Notes: generated by a model not told the origin, from the sequence alone. Numbered from the stretch's first letter, positions 9,987 through 18,477 are shown. The stretch is DNA of 64,000 nt from Streptomyces sp. SCUT-3 (GCF_014083985.1 NZ_CP046907.1:4564501-4628500), one strand, 5' to 3'. Translations and numbers: made by a program.

Positions 9987-10330
9987 ACGGCCGGGGTCGG
10001 TTCGGTGGGGCAGTTCGCTTTCGTTGCCGGGTGCGGGCCGTCGTCGCGGCCTCCGGCCGCAAAGAAGGGCGGGCTGCGAGGGGGAGGGGTGCGGGCGGGG
10101 CTTGTTCGCTGGGTGGCGGCTGGTCCTCGGTGGCGGTCACCGCGCCGGGAACGCTGCGCGCCCCCGGGTGGGCGGTCGGCGCCGCCTCGTCACCGTGCGG
10201 GCCGTTCCCGATGCCCGTCACTACTCGGCTGGTGCTTCGCACCCGTGGCGGGCCCGACCGGTCAAGCGCCGGCCCGGTGGGGCGGGGATCCGGCCCGGTG
10301 GGGCGGCCCGGCCCGGACGGGCGGCGGCCC
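9987..10330 (+). repeat. Left arm of the large inverted repeat
   Basis: About 344 bases that reappear in reverse complement at 10723-11067 with only a handful of substitutions, clustered at both ends of the arm. Identity runs unbroken from the CAGTTCGCTTTCG stretch through the TCAAGCG stretch. Both arms therefore give the same spurious peptide text when translated outward-in. No start codon with a Shine-Dalgarno or codon bias supports a real gene. See the matching arm and core entries. Confidence 0.92.
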
Positions 10331-10722
10331 GGCGCGGTCGGGCGGCCCGGCCCGGTGGGTCGGCCCGGCGAGGTCGGGCGGCCCGGCCCGGTGGGTCGGC
10401 CCGGCGAGGTGGCGCAGGGCTGTGGTCTCCCCGTTCGCGGGGCTGTGGCCTCCCGCCCGTAGGAGTGGGGGAGGGGCGAGCTCGGCGGTTGGGCCATTGG
10501 GGTGGTCCGATTACGGTTTGCCGCCGCACTTTTGGCAGGCGTCCCCCATGTGGCCCAATTTCTTGCTCCATGTGAGGGACGAAAGCAGCCCGTGTGGAAG
10601 CGGCTGCGAAAAGTGCGGGGCCAAACCGTAGAAACGGCCGGGAAGCGCGGTGGCAAACCGTCGATTCCCCTGTCGCATCCGCCTTCCTGCGCAATCTCGG
10701 TGCGAGCGGAGTGGGGCCTACT
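10331..10722. other. Core of the inverted-repeat element: tandem G/C repeats and an inner hairpin
   Basis: The first ~80 bases are imperfect ~36-base tandem repeats of GGCCCGGCCCGGTGGGTCGG text. The rest is noticeably less GC-rich and holds a second, inner inverted repeat (10512-10539 against 10601-10630) around a ~61-base loop. Three copies of an (A/G)CAAACCG-type motif occur. In the right frames the inner arms encode short C-x2-C-G-x-K-P termini on both strands: GDACQKCGGKP ends at 10511 on the minus strand, and SGCEKCGAKP ends at 10631 on the plus strand. I cannot show that either is translated; a structured RNA or a transposition substrate is as likely. Confidence 0.6.
10512..10630. repeat. 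Inner inverted repeat of the element
   Basis: The left arm at 10512-10539 begins TACGGTTTG and contains CGCACTTTT. The right arm at 10601-10630 is its complement with scattered mismatches (TGCGAAAAGTGCGGGGCC, ending CAAACCGTA). The hairpin would have a stem of about 28 bp and a 61-base loop. A third partial copy of the right-arm end, GGCAAACCG, lies at 10652-10660. Confidence 0.75.
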
Positions 10723-11067
10723 GGGCCACCGCCCGACCGGGCCGGGCCGCCCCACCGGGCCGGCTCCCCGCCCCACCGGGCCGTCGCTTGACCGGTCGGG
10801 CCCGCCACGGGTGCGAAGCACCAGCCGAGTAGTGACGGGCATCGGGAACGGCCCGCACGGTGACGAGGCGGCGCCGACCGCCCACCCGGGGGCGCGCAGC
10901 GTTCCCGGCGCGGTGACCGCCACCGAGGACCAGCCGCCACCCAGCGAACAAGCCCCGCCCGCACCCCTCCCCCTCGCAGCCCGCCCTTCTTTGCGGCCGG
11001 AGGCCGCGACGACGGCCCGCACCCGGCAACGAAAGCGAACTGCCCCACCGAACCGGCCCCGCACCGT
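10723..11067 (-). repeat. Right arm of the large inverted repeat
   Basis: Reverse complement of 9987-10330, near-identical. Substitutions I can place include one in the TCAAGCG(C/A)CGG stretch, one in GGGGA(T/G)CCGG, two near the inner end and a few at the outer end. The arm stops 26 bases before the perfect stem-loop downstream of nadE, so the element sits exactly between the nadE 3' end and the dnaE 5' side. Confidence 0.92.
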
Positions 11068-11092
11068 TGTCCCTGGGCTCACGAAGGTCCTG

Positions 11093-11146
11093 GCGGCGGC
11101 CCGGCCTGGCGGTGGGCACGGGCCCACCGCCAGGCCGGGCCGCCGC
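11093..11146. terminator. Perfect 25-bp stem-loop downstream of nadE
   Basis: Arms 11093-11117 and 11122-11146 are exact complements around a four-base loop (ACGG), about 80 bases past the nadE stop. There is no U-tract, as is usual for Streptomyces 3' hairpins. It is followed by further self-complementary GGGCCCACCG text up to about 11200. It probably ends nadE transcripts and may insulate the repeat element. Confidence 0.75.
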
Positions 11147-11225
11147 TGGCACGGGCCCACCGCTGGGCCCGGCCCACCGCCGGGCCGGGCCCGCAGCCAA
11201 CCCCCGGCCTGGCGGCCCAGGTGGC

Positions 11226-12977
11226 TCAGGTGTGTTCGCGCCAGCGGTTGGTGATGGGCAGGCGGCGGTCCTTGCCGAAGCCCTTCGGTGAGATCTTGGT
11301 GCCCGGCGGGTACTGGCGCCGCTTGTACTCGGCGGTGTCCACCATCCGCAGGACCCGGCTGACCAGCTCCGGCTCGAAGCCGGCGGCCACGATGGCGTCC
11401 CGGCCCCGGTCGCGGTCCACGTACAGCTCCAGGACCTGGTCCAGCAGCTCGTAGTCGGGCAGCGAGTCGGTGTCCAGCTGGCCCGGGCGCAGTTCGGCGC
11501 TGGGCGGCTTGGAGATGGAGTTCTCCGGGATCGGCGGGGTCAGCCCGCGGTCGGCAGCGGCCTTGTTGCGCCAGCGGCACAGCCGCCACACTGCCGTCTT
11601 CCACACGTCCTTGATGGGGGCGAAGCCGCCGACCGCGTCGCCGTAGAGGGTGGAGTAGCCGCAGGCCAGCTCGGACTTGTTGCCGGTGGCCAGGACCAGG
11701 TGGCCCTCCTGGTTGGACAGGGCCATCAGTGTGGTGCCGCGCAGCCGCGCCTGGAGGTTCTCCTCGGCCAGACCGGTCAGCGACAGCTGCCCCATGTAGG
11801 CGTCGAACATCTGGCCGATGGGGACGGTGCGGTAGTTCAGCCCGGTGCGGCGGGCCAGGTCCGCGGCGTCGTCCATCGAGTGGTCGGAGGAGTAGCGCGA
11901 GGGCATGGAGACGCCGTGGACGTTCTCCGCGCCGATCGCGTCGCAGGCGATGGCGGCGACGAGGGCGGAGTCGATGCCGCCGGACAGGCCCAGGAGCACC
12001 GAGCGGAAGCCGTTCTTGGCCAGGTAGGCGCGCAGGCCGACGACCAGGGCCGTGTAGACCTCCTCGTCGTCGTCCAGCCGCTCGGCCTGACCGGGCACCA
12101 CCGCGGCGGCGGCCGGCTCGTCCGGGGCGGCGGAGATCGTGCGGTGGTCGACGGTGAGCCCGTCCCGCAGGGGCCCGGAGGGCACCTCGCCCGCGGCGGG
12201 CAGGTCCAGGTCCACCAGGACGCAGCCCTCCTCGAACTGCGGGGCGCGCGTGATCACCTCCCCGTCGGCGTCCACGACGATCGAGTCGCCGTCGAAGACC
12301 AGCTCGTCCTGGCCGCCGATCATCGCCAGGTAGGCGATGGGGCAGCCGGCCTCCCGGGCGCGGCGGCTCACCAGCTCCAGCCGGACGTCGTCCTTGCACT
12401 GCTCGTAGGGGGAGGCGTTGATCGACAGCAGCAGGCCCGCGCCGGCCTCGCGCGCGGCGGGCACCCGCCCGCCGTCCTGCCACAGGTCCTCGCAGATGGC
12501 CAGGGCCACGTCCACTCCGCGCACCCGCACCACCGGCAGGGTGTCGCCGGGCACGAAGTAGCGGAACTCGTCGAAGACGCCGTAGTTCGGCAGGTGGTGC
12601 TTGGCGAAGGACAGCACCACCTCGCCGCCGTGGAGCACCGCCGCCGCGTTCTGCGGCGCGCCGGCCGGCTGCCCGTACCGGGGCTGTGCCCTCTCGCTGC
12701 GGTCGAGGTAGCCGACGACCACCGGGACCTCGCCCAGGCCCTCGGCGGCGAGCTGCCCGGCGAGGGCGGTCAGCGCGGCGCGCGAGGCCTCCACGAAGGA
12801 GGAGCGCAGGGCCAGGTCCTCGACGGGGTAGCCGGTCAGCACCATCTCGGGGAACGCGACGAGGTGGGCTCCTTGCTCGACCGCGTGCCGGGTCCAGCGG
12901 AGCACCGATGCGCCGTTCCCGGCGAGGTCGCCGACGCAGGAATCGATCTGGTTCAGGGCGAGACGAAGTTGAGGCAC
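11226..12977 (-). CDS. nadE: Glutamine-dependent NAD+ synthetase NadE
   Basis: 583 residues, a two-domain enzyme converting deamido-NAD+ to NAD+ with ATP and glutamine. The N-terminal ~280 residues form a nitrilase-fold glutaminase: catalytic Glu in VAFPEMVLTGYP, Lys in FAKHHLPNYGVFDE, and Cys in VALAICEDLW. The C-terminal synthetase has the ATP P-loop LGLSGGIDSALVAAIACDA, followed by MPSRYSSDHS, GNKSELACGYSTLYGD and the KDVWKT region. The start is GTG at 12975-12977 (MPQLRLALNQID); longer in-frame extension upstream has no family similarity. It sits between a repeat-rich block and a divergently oriented metabolic cluster. Length and motifs are complete. Confidence 0.96.
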   Translation of the reverse strand: MPQLRLALNQIDSCVGDLAGNGASVLRWTRHAVEQGAHLVAFPEMVLTGYPVEDLALRSSFVEASRAALTALAGQLAAEGLGEVPVVVGYLDRSERAQPRYGQPAGAPQNAAAVLHGGEVVLSFAKHHLPNYGVFDEFRYFVPGDTLPVVRVRGVDVALAICEDLWQDGGRVPAAREAGAGLLLSINASPYEQCKDDVRLELVSRRAREAGCPIAYLAMIGGQDELVFDGDSIVVDADGEVITRAPQFEEGCVLVDLDLPAAGEVPSGPLRDGLTVDHRTISAAPDEPAAAAVVPGQAERLDDDEEVYTALVVGLRAYLAKNGFRSVLLGLSGGIDSALVAAIACDAIGAENVHGVSMPSRYSSDHSMDDAADLARRTGLNYRTVPIGQMFDAYMGQLSLTGLAEENLQARLRGTTLMALSNQEGHLVLATGNKSELACGYSTLYGDAVGGFAPIKDVWKTAVWRLCRWRNKAAADRGLTPPIPENSISKPPSAELRPGQLDTDSLPDYELLDQVLELYVDRDRGRDAIVAAGFEPELVSRVLRMVDTAEYKRRQYPPGTKISPKGFGKDRRLPITNRWREHT

Positions 12978-13161
12978 GGCTCCCAGCCTAATCGTCTCTT
13001 CGACGCGATCTTCCGCAGGCGGGTGCCGACGGATCCCGGCGATTCCGGTCCTTCCCGTTCCATACCGGCTCCGGCCTGCCGGTTCCCCGTGATCCCGGAC
13101 GCCCCGGTCGTCCACGCCCCGGATGTCCGCGCCCGAGCCGTCCCGGCCGCCCGGGCCAGGG

Positions 13162-14376
13162 TTACAACAGGCCGGCCTCGCGGGCCCGTACGGTCGCCTC
13201 CATCCGGTTGCGGGCGCCGAGCTTGTGCATGGCGGCCTGCAGATAGGTCTTGACCGTGTTGCGGGCCAGGTCCAGTTCCTCGGCGATCTCGGGATTGGTG
13301 CGGCCGACGGAGACCAGCCGCAGTACTTCGTACTCGCGCCGGGTCAGGCCCGCCTCGCGCAGCCGCACCCGCAGCCCCTCGTCCGCCACGGTCCCGCGGC
13401 GCACGCCGGTCCCGCTCCGCATGACGGGGGAGCCGTGGGCCTTCGAGGACCGCAGCAGCGCCCGCGCCTCCGCCAGCCGGTGCTCCAGGTGCTCCAGCCG
13501 CTCCCGGCACCCGTCGCGCTCCGGCCCGCCCCTCCAGCTCTCCCCGCCCCTCCAGCTCTCCCGGCTCTCCCCGGCCCCGGCCCCGGCCCCGGCCCCGGGC
13601 CGGGTCCCGCGGGGCGGGAAGCCCCCGGTCCGGGGCGTCCCGTCGGGGCGGCCCGAGGGGCCGCGGCGCCCGGCCCGCAGCCCCCGCACCTGCTCGTCGA
13701 GGGTGTCCAGCAGCAGGCCGACCGAGTCGTGGAGCGCGTCCAGCCGCCGCCGTTCGGCCGCGAGTTCCGCCTCGCGCCTGGCCCGGGCCCGGTCGGCGAC
13801 CGTCAGGGCCAGCGCCGTCGCGTCCGCGAGCCGGCGCAGCTCGTCGAGTGCGGTGTCGGCGAACCCGGACGCCTCCCGCCGGGCGGCGTACAGGGTGCCG
13901 ATCACCCGGCCCTCCACGGACACCGGCACGCCCGCCATTGCCCGGATGCCCTCCGCGCGGATCGGCTCGTCGAAGTGGTGGGTGATGCTCCGCGAACGCG
14001 GGTAGTCGCGCACCCAGTAGGGCCTGCTGGTCTGCAGGACCTTCCCGCCCAGGCCGAAACCGGCGGGCACGACGAGGTCGTGCAGCCCGTCGCGGCGGGT
14101 ACCCGCCCAGGTGCGCAGTACGGCCGCGCCGCCTGCCTCCACCTGGCCGGCCAGGCCGATGTCCGCGCCCGTCAGCTCCCGGGCCCGCCGGGCGGCCTCG
14201 AGCAGCGCGGCGCGGCGGTCCAGCAGGCCCACCAGGTCCGTGTGGGCGGAGGCGGAAACAGAGGCGGAAACAGCGGAAACCGCGGGAACGGAGGCGGAGG
14301 CGGGGGCGGAACGGGAGACCGGCCGGGGGGCGGGGACGACGGCCGGAACGGAGGCCGGGACGGCGGAGGTGTCCAT
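13162..14376 (-). CDS. GAF-domain / LuxR-type helix-turn-helix regulator
   Basis: 404 residues. A low-complexity Ala/Val/Ser/Pro leader (about 45 residues) precedes a GAF sensor domain (LLDRRAALLEAARRARELTG through GVPVSVEGRVIGTLYAARR). A coiled linker (ARARREAELAAERRRLDALH), a Gly/Pro/Arg-rich spacer and a C-terminal LuxR HTH follow (GLTRREYEVLRLVSVGRTNP, EIAEELDLARNTVKTYLQ). Starts are possible at 14457 or 14376; the latter is preferred because GAGG lies just before it and the upstream 27 residues look non-coding. It is divergent from prpE and separated from it by a region with palindromes, so prpE and the CoA-transferase are likely targets. A GAF domain could bind a small molecule, but none is identified. 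Confidence 0.85.
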   Translation of the reverse strand: MDTSAVPASVPAVVPAPRPVSRSAPASASVPAVSAVSASVSASAHTDLVGLLDRRAALLEAARRARELTGADIGLAGQVEAGGAAVLRTWAGTRRDGLHDLVVPAGFGLGGKVLQTSRPYWVRDYPRSRSITHHFDEPIRAEGIRAMAGVPVSVEGRVIGTLYAARREASGFADTALDELRRLADATALALTVADRARARREAELAAERRRLDALHDSVGLLLDTLDEQVRGLRAGRRGPSGRPDGTPRTGGFPPRGTRPGAGAGAGAGESRESWRGGESWRGGPERDGCRERLEHLEHRLAEARALLRSSKAHGSPVMRSGTGVRRGTVADEGLRVRLREAGLTRREYEVLRLVSVGRTNPEIAEELDLARNTVKTYLQAAMHKLGARNRMEATVRAREAGLL

Positions 14377-14759
14377 GCCCTCAACTGTGCCACCGCGGTC
14401 CCGTGGGCGTCTCCGGGGCTGCGGCAGGGTTTCCGGCAGGTTTCCAAGGGTCTCCATATGGAGGTGGTGCGGGGTGGGTACCCGTCCGATGATGTCGTCC
14501 GCCCGGACTGCGTTCCTCGGACGGCTGTACCGGGAACGTCCTGCTCATGGGCCGGACGGCCGGCCGCCCACCCCCGCGGCCGGCCGGACCGCTCCGCCCG
14601 CGGGACCGCGGTCCCCCTCCCTCCCGCCCTCCCGACGCCGGTACGGGCGACGGGCCCGGGGGAAGAGTCGCACCGTCGGACGGCCGTCGGCAGGGGACGA
14701 CGGCGAACGGCCCGCCCGGTCCGGCGGGCCGGGAGAACGAGAAGGGAGTGCACGCCACG
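14377..14759. promoter_or_regulatory. Divergent control region between the GAF-LuxR regulator and prpE
   Basis: 383 bases with no ORF of its own. It contains the perfect 12-base palindrome CTCCATATGGAG at 14452-14463 and GGGTACCC at 14476-14483, both fitting as binding sites for a dimeric regulator of one or both genes. The prpE side ends in GAAGGGAG 11 bases before the ATG. An in-frame GTG at 14748 is an alternative prpE start. Confidence 0.5.
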
Positions 14760-16646
14760 ATGGACGCGTACCGCAGGGCCTACGAGCAGAGCATCACCGA
14801 CCCCGAGGCATTCTGGGGCGAGGCGGCCGAGGCCGTGGAATGGGTCCGGAAGCCCTCCCGGGTGCTGGACTCGAGCCGGCCGCCGTTCCACCGCTGGTTC
14901 CCCGACGGGGAGCTGAACACCTGCCACAACGCACTCGACCGGCACGTCGCGGCCGGCCACGGCGACCGGGTCGCGCTGCACTACGACAGCCCCGTCACCG
15001 ACACCCGCCGCTCCCTCACCTACGCGGAGCTGCTGGAGCAGACCGCCCGCTTCGCCGGGGTCCTGCGCGGCCTGGGCGTGGAGCGCGGCGACCGCGTGGT
15101 GATCTACATGCCGATGGTGCCGCAGGCCGTGGTCGCCATGCTGGCCTGCGCCCGCATCGGCGCCGTGCACTCCGTGGTCTTCGGCGGCTTCGCCCCCAAG
15201 GAGCTCGCGGTGCGCATCGACGACGCCCGGCCCAAGGTCGTCGTCTCCGCCTCCTGCGGCATCGAGCCCGGCCGGACCGTGCACTACAAGCCGATGCTCG
15301 ACGAGGCCCTGCGCCTGGCGGAGCACACCCCCGACCGCTGCGTGATCCTGCAGCGCCCCCAGGCCCGCGCCGACATGGGGGAGCTGGACCTGGACTGGGA
15401 CGAGGCCGCGGCCGCGGCCGAGCCCGCCGACTGCGTGCCCGTCGCCGCCACCGACCCGCTCTACGTCCTCTACACCTCGGGCACCACCGGCCGCCCCAAG
15501 GGCGTGGTCCGCGACAACGGCGGCCACGCCGTCGCGCTGGCCTGGACCATGGCCAACACCTACGACGTCGGCCCCGGCGACGTGTGGTGGACCGCCTCCG
15601 ACGTCGGCTGGGTCGTCGGCCACTCCTACATCGTCTACGCGCCGCTGCTGGTCGGCGCCACCACCGTGCTGTACGAGGGCAAGCCGGTGGGCACCCCGGA
15701 CGCCGGCGCGTTCTGGCGGGTGATCTCCGACTACCGCGTCAAGGCGCTGTTCACCGCGCCCACCGCGCTGCGGGCCGTGCGCAAGCAGGACCCGGAGGGC
15801 GAGCACACCACCCGCTACGACCTGTCCTCGCTGCGCTGCCTGTTCATGGCGGGGGAGCGGCTCGACCCCGACACCTACGCCTGGGCGTCGAAGGTCCTGG
15901 GCGTGCCGGTGATCGACAACTGGTGGCAGACCGAGACCGGCTGGCCGATCGCCTCCAACCACCGCGGCCTGGAGCCGATGCCCGTCAAGCCGGGCTCGCC
16001 CACCGTCCCCTCGCCCGGCTACGACCTGCACGTCCTCGACGCGGACGGCAACGAGTGCGCCCCCGGCGAGGAGGGCTCGATCGTGCTGCGGCTGCCCCTG
16101 CCGCCCGGCACCCTGCCCACCCTGTGGAACGACGACGAGCGCTACGTCGACTCCTACCTGTCGCGCTTCCCCGGCCACTACCTGACCGGGGACAGCGGCT
16201 ACGTCGACGAGGACGGCTACGTCTTCGTCATGGGGCGCACCGACGACGTCATCAACGTCGCCGGGCACCGCCTGTCCACCGGCTCGATGGAGGCGGTCGT
16301 CGCCTCGCACCCGGCGGTGGCCGAGTGCGCCGTCATCGGCGTGCACGACCCCCTCAAGGGCCAGGTGCCGCGGGCACTGGTGGTCCTCAAGGCCGGGGTG
16401 ACGGCCGACCCGGACGACCTCCAGGGCGAACTGGTGCGGATGGTGCGCGAGCAGATCGGCCCGGTGGCGGCCCTGAAGGAGGTGGCGGTGGTGCCGGCGC
16501 TCCCCAAGACCCGCTCGGGGAAGATCCTGCGCCGCTCCATGCGCCTGATGGCCGACGGCAAGGAGGCCGCCGTCCCCTCCACCATCGAGGACCCCGACGT
16601 CCTCGAGGCCCTGCGACCGGTCCTGCGCCGCGAACCCGGACAGTGA
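14760..16646 (+). CDS. prpE: Propionyl-CoA synthetase (acyl-adenylate-forming), PrpE-like
   Basis: 628 residues, ANL superfamily. It activates a short-chain carboxylate (propionate most likely) to its CoA thioester via an acyl-AMP. The N-terminal ACAS-N region is FWGEAAEAVEWVRKPSRVLD. The A3 P-loop YTSGTTGRPKGVVRDNGGHA near residue 237 is worded as in PrpE and not as in acetyl-CoA synthetase. Then come NWWQTETGWPI (A5), TGDSGYVDEDGYVFVMGRTD (A7), VINVAGHRLSTGSMEAVV (A8) and the C-terminal catalytic Lys in PKTRSGKILRRSM, which is also the usual site of reversible acetylation. It is followed by three hairpin repeats and a CoA-transferase gene in the same direction. An acetoacetate or acetate preference cannot be excluded. 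Confidence 0.9.
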   Translation: MDAYRRAYEQSITDPEAFWGEAAEAVEWVRKPSRVLDSSRPPFHRWFPDGELNTCHNALDRHVAAGHGDRVALHYDSPVTDTRRSLTYAELLEQTARFAGVLRGLGVERGDRVVIYMPMVPQAVVAMLACARIGAVHSVVFGGFAPKELAVRIDDARPKVVVSASCGIEPGRTVHYKPMLDEALRLAEHTPDRCVILQRPQARADMGELDLDWDEAAAAAEPADCVPVAATDPLYVLYTSGTTGRPKGVVRDNGGHAVALAWTMANTYDVGPGDVWWTASDVGWVVGHSYIVYAPLLVGATTVLYEGKPVGTPDAGAFWRVISDYRVKALFTAPTALRAVRKQDPEGEHTTRYDLSSLRCLFMAGERLDPDTYAWASKVLGVPVIDNWWQTETGWPIASNHRGLEPMPVKPGSPTVPSPGYDLHVLDADGNECAPGEEGSIVLRLPLPPGTLPTLWNDDERYVDSYLSRFPGHYLTGDSGYVDEDGYVFVMGRTDDVINVAGHRLSTGSMEAVVASHPAVAECAVIGVHDPLKGQVPRALVVLKAGVTADPDDLQGELVRMVREQIGPVAALKEVAVVPALPKTRSGKILRRSMRLMADGKEAAVPSTIEDPDVLEALRPVLRREPGQ

Positions 16647-16653
16647 CCCCGTC

Positions 16654-16731
16654 GGCACCGTGAGGGCGGTGCCGCAGCCGGCACCGTGAGGGCGGTGCCG
16701 CAGCCGGCACCGTGAGGGCGGTGCCGCGCCG
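16654..16731 (+). repeat. Three 26-base tandem hairpin repeats between prpE and the CoA-transferase
   Basis: Units start at 16654, 16680 and 16706. Each contains GGCACCG-TGAGGG-CGGTGCC, a small perfect stem, so the mRNA would form three consecutive hairpins right after the prpE stop. They could attenuate read-through or protect the upstream message from 3' exonucleases. Unit number probably varies between strains. Confidence 0.8.
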
Positions 16732-16796
16732 GGGCCGGCCCCGCCTCCGGGCGGAGCCGGCCCGCCGACCGTGCACAACAGGAACAGGACAGAACA

Positions 16797-18329
16797 GTGA
16801 CCCACACCCCCGGACCCGGCGGCAGGATCCACGACCCCGCATTCGCCCGCAGGGTCGTGTCCGCCGAGGAGGCGGCCGCGATGATCCCCGGCGGGGCGAC
16901 GGTCGGCATGAGCGGCTTCACCGGGGCCGGCCACCCCAAGGTCGTGCCCGGCGCCCTGGCCCGCCGCATCAGCGCGGCCAACGCGGCGGGCGAGCGCGTG
17001 AGGGTCAACGTGTGGACCGGGGCCTCCACGGCCCCCGAGCTCGACGGCGTCCTCGCCGAGGCCGACGGGATCAACCTGCGCCTGCCCTACCAGTCGGACC
17101 CGGTCACCCGCTCCCGGATCAACGACGGGTCGATGGAGTACACCGACATCCACCTCTCGCACGTCGCGCAGATGGCCTGGGAGGGCTTCCTCGGCCCCCT
17201 GGACGTGGCGGTCGTCGAGGTCTCCGGGATCACCGAGGACGGACTGCTGATCCCCTCCTCCTCGGTCGGCAACAACAAGACGTGGCTGGACCGGGCCGAG
17301 AAGGTGATCCTGGAGGTCAACTCCTGGCAGCCCCCGGAGCTGGAGGGCATGCACGACGTCTACTACGGCACCGCCCTGCCGCCGAACCGCAAACCCGTGC
17401 GCATCCTCCACCCGGGCGACCGGATCGGCTCGCCCTACCTGAGCTGCCCGGTGGACAAGGTCGTCGCCGTGGTCGAGACCCACGCACCCGACCGCAACGC
17501 CCCGTTCAAGGAGCCCGACGACGTCTCCGCGCGCATCGCGGGCCACGTCCTGGACTTCCTCGCCGCCGAGGTGCGGCACGGCCGCCTCCCGCAGAACCTG
17601 CTGCCGCTGCAATCCGGCGTCGGGAACATCGCCAACGCGGTGCTGGCCGGCCTGGAGGACGGCCCCTTCGAGGGCATGACCGCCTACACCGAGGTCATCC
17701 AGGACGGCATGCTCCGCCTCGTCGACTCCGGCCGGCTGGAGACCGTCTCGGCCACCGCCTTCTCCCTCAGCCCCGACGCCGCCGAGCGGTTCAACGCCCG
17801 CGCCGGCGAGTACCGGGACCGGATCGTGCTGCGCCCCCAGGAGATCAGCAACCACCCCGAGGTCGTGCGCCGCCTGGGCTGCCTGGCGATGAACGGCATG
17901 ATCGAGGCCGACATCCACGGCAACATCAACTCCACCCACGTCATGGGCAGCCGCATCCAGAACGGCATCGGCGGCTCCGGGGACTTCGCTCGCAACGGCT
18001 ACATCTCCTTCTTCCTCAGCCCCTCCACGGCCAAGGGCGGCGCGATCTCCTCGATCGTGCCGATGGTCTCCCACGTCGACCACACCGAGCACGACGTCGA
18101 CGTGATCGTCACCGAGTACGGCCTGGCCGACCTGCGGGGCCTGTCGCCCAAGCAGCGCGTCCGCCGGATCATCGACAACTGCGCCCACCCCGACTTCCGC
18201 CCCGCCCTGGAGGACTACCACCGGCGGGCCATGGCCTCCTCGTACGGACTGCACACCCCGCACCTGCTCGGCGAGGCCCTGTCCTGGCACACCCGCTACC
18301 TGGAGACCGGCACCATGCGCACCGACTGA
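16797..18329 (+). CDS. Acetyl-CoA hydrolase / succinate:acyl-CoA CoA-transferase family
   Basis: 510 residues, class I CoA-transferase related to acetyl-CoA hydrolase (Ach1) and succinyl-CoA:acetate CoA-transferase. It would exchange CoA between acetyl-, propionyl- and succinyl-CoA. Visible signatures: the N-terminal GGATVGMSGFTGAGHPKVVP, LQSGVGNIANAVLAGLEDG near residue 272, the likely catalytic Glu in YTEVIQDGMLRLVDSG near residue 299, and the C-terminal STHVMGSRIQNGIGGSGDF and VTEYGLADLRG. The start is GTG at 16797. With prpE it suggests a short-chain acyl-CoA balancing pair under the divergent GAF regulator. True hydrolysis versus transfer cannot be decided here. Confidence 0.9.
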   Translation: MTHTPGPGGRIHDPAFARRVVSAEEAAAMIPGGATVGMSGFTGAGHPKVVPGALARRISAANAAGERVRVNVWTGASTAPELDGVLAEADGINLRLPYQSDPVTRSRINDGSMEYTDIHLSHVAQMAWEGFLGPLDVAVVEVSGITEDGLLIPSSSVGNNKTWLDRAEKVILEVNSWQPPELEGMHDVYYGTALPPNRKPVRILHPGDRIGSPYLSCPVDKVVAVVETHAPDRNAPFKEPDDVSARIAGHVLDFLAAEVRHGRLPQNLLPLQSGVGNIANAVLAGLEDGPFEGMTAYTEVIQDGMLRLVDSGRLETVSATAFSLSPDAAERFNARAGEYRDRIVLRPQEISNHPEVVRRLGCLAMNGMIEADIHGNINSTHVMGSRIQNGIGGSGDFARNGYISFFLSPSTAKGGAISSIVPMVSHVDHTEHDVDVIVTEYGLADLRGLSPKQRVRRIIDNCAHPDFRPALEDYHRRAMASSYGLHTPHLLGEALSWHTRYLETGTMRTD

Positions 18330-18461
18330 ACCGGCCGGGACGGGGCAGGTCGGTGGGGAGCGGCGACGTGCCCCACAATGGCGGTGACCGACGCGTGGAC
18401 CACAGGGACGCGGGAGGTGCCGGGAGCCCGCGCACTCAAGGCGGGGGACCGGGGCGCGGGC

Positions 18462-18477
18462 GTAACGCACCGGTAAC
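18462..18477 (+). promoter_or_regulatory. GTAAC-n6-GTAAC direct repeat upstream of glnA2
   Basis: Two GTAAC pentamers are separated by exactly six bases, about 70-85 bases before the glnA2 start. The spacing matches half-boxes of the GlnR consensus (gTnAc-n6-GaAAc), but the second box is not the expected GaAAc. It is a weak candidate for a nitrogen or polyamine regulator site. Confidence 0.3.

Noticed and set aside
10221-11048. Frames translating as GQFAFVAGCGPSSRP-type peptides from both repeat arms
   Set aside because: The two peptides are identical because the DNA is an inverted repeat, not because of protein conservation. No start with a ribosome site.
9985-12483. An 832-codon minus-strand frame spanning the inverted repeat and part of nadE
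   Set aside because: It overlaps nadE in the wrong frame and reads both arms of the repeat as protein; low-complexity text with no codon-usage support.
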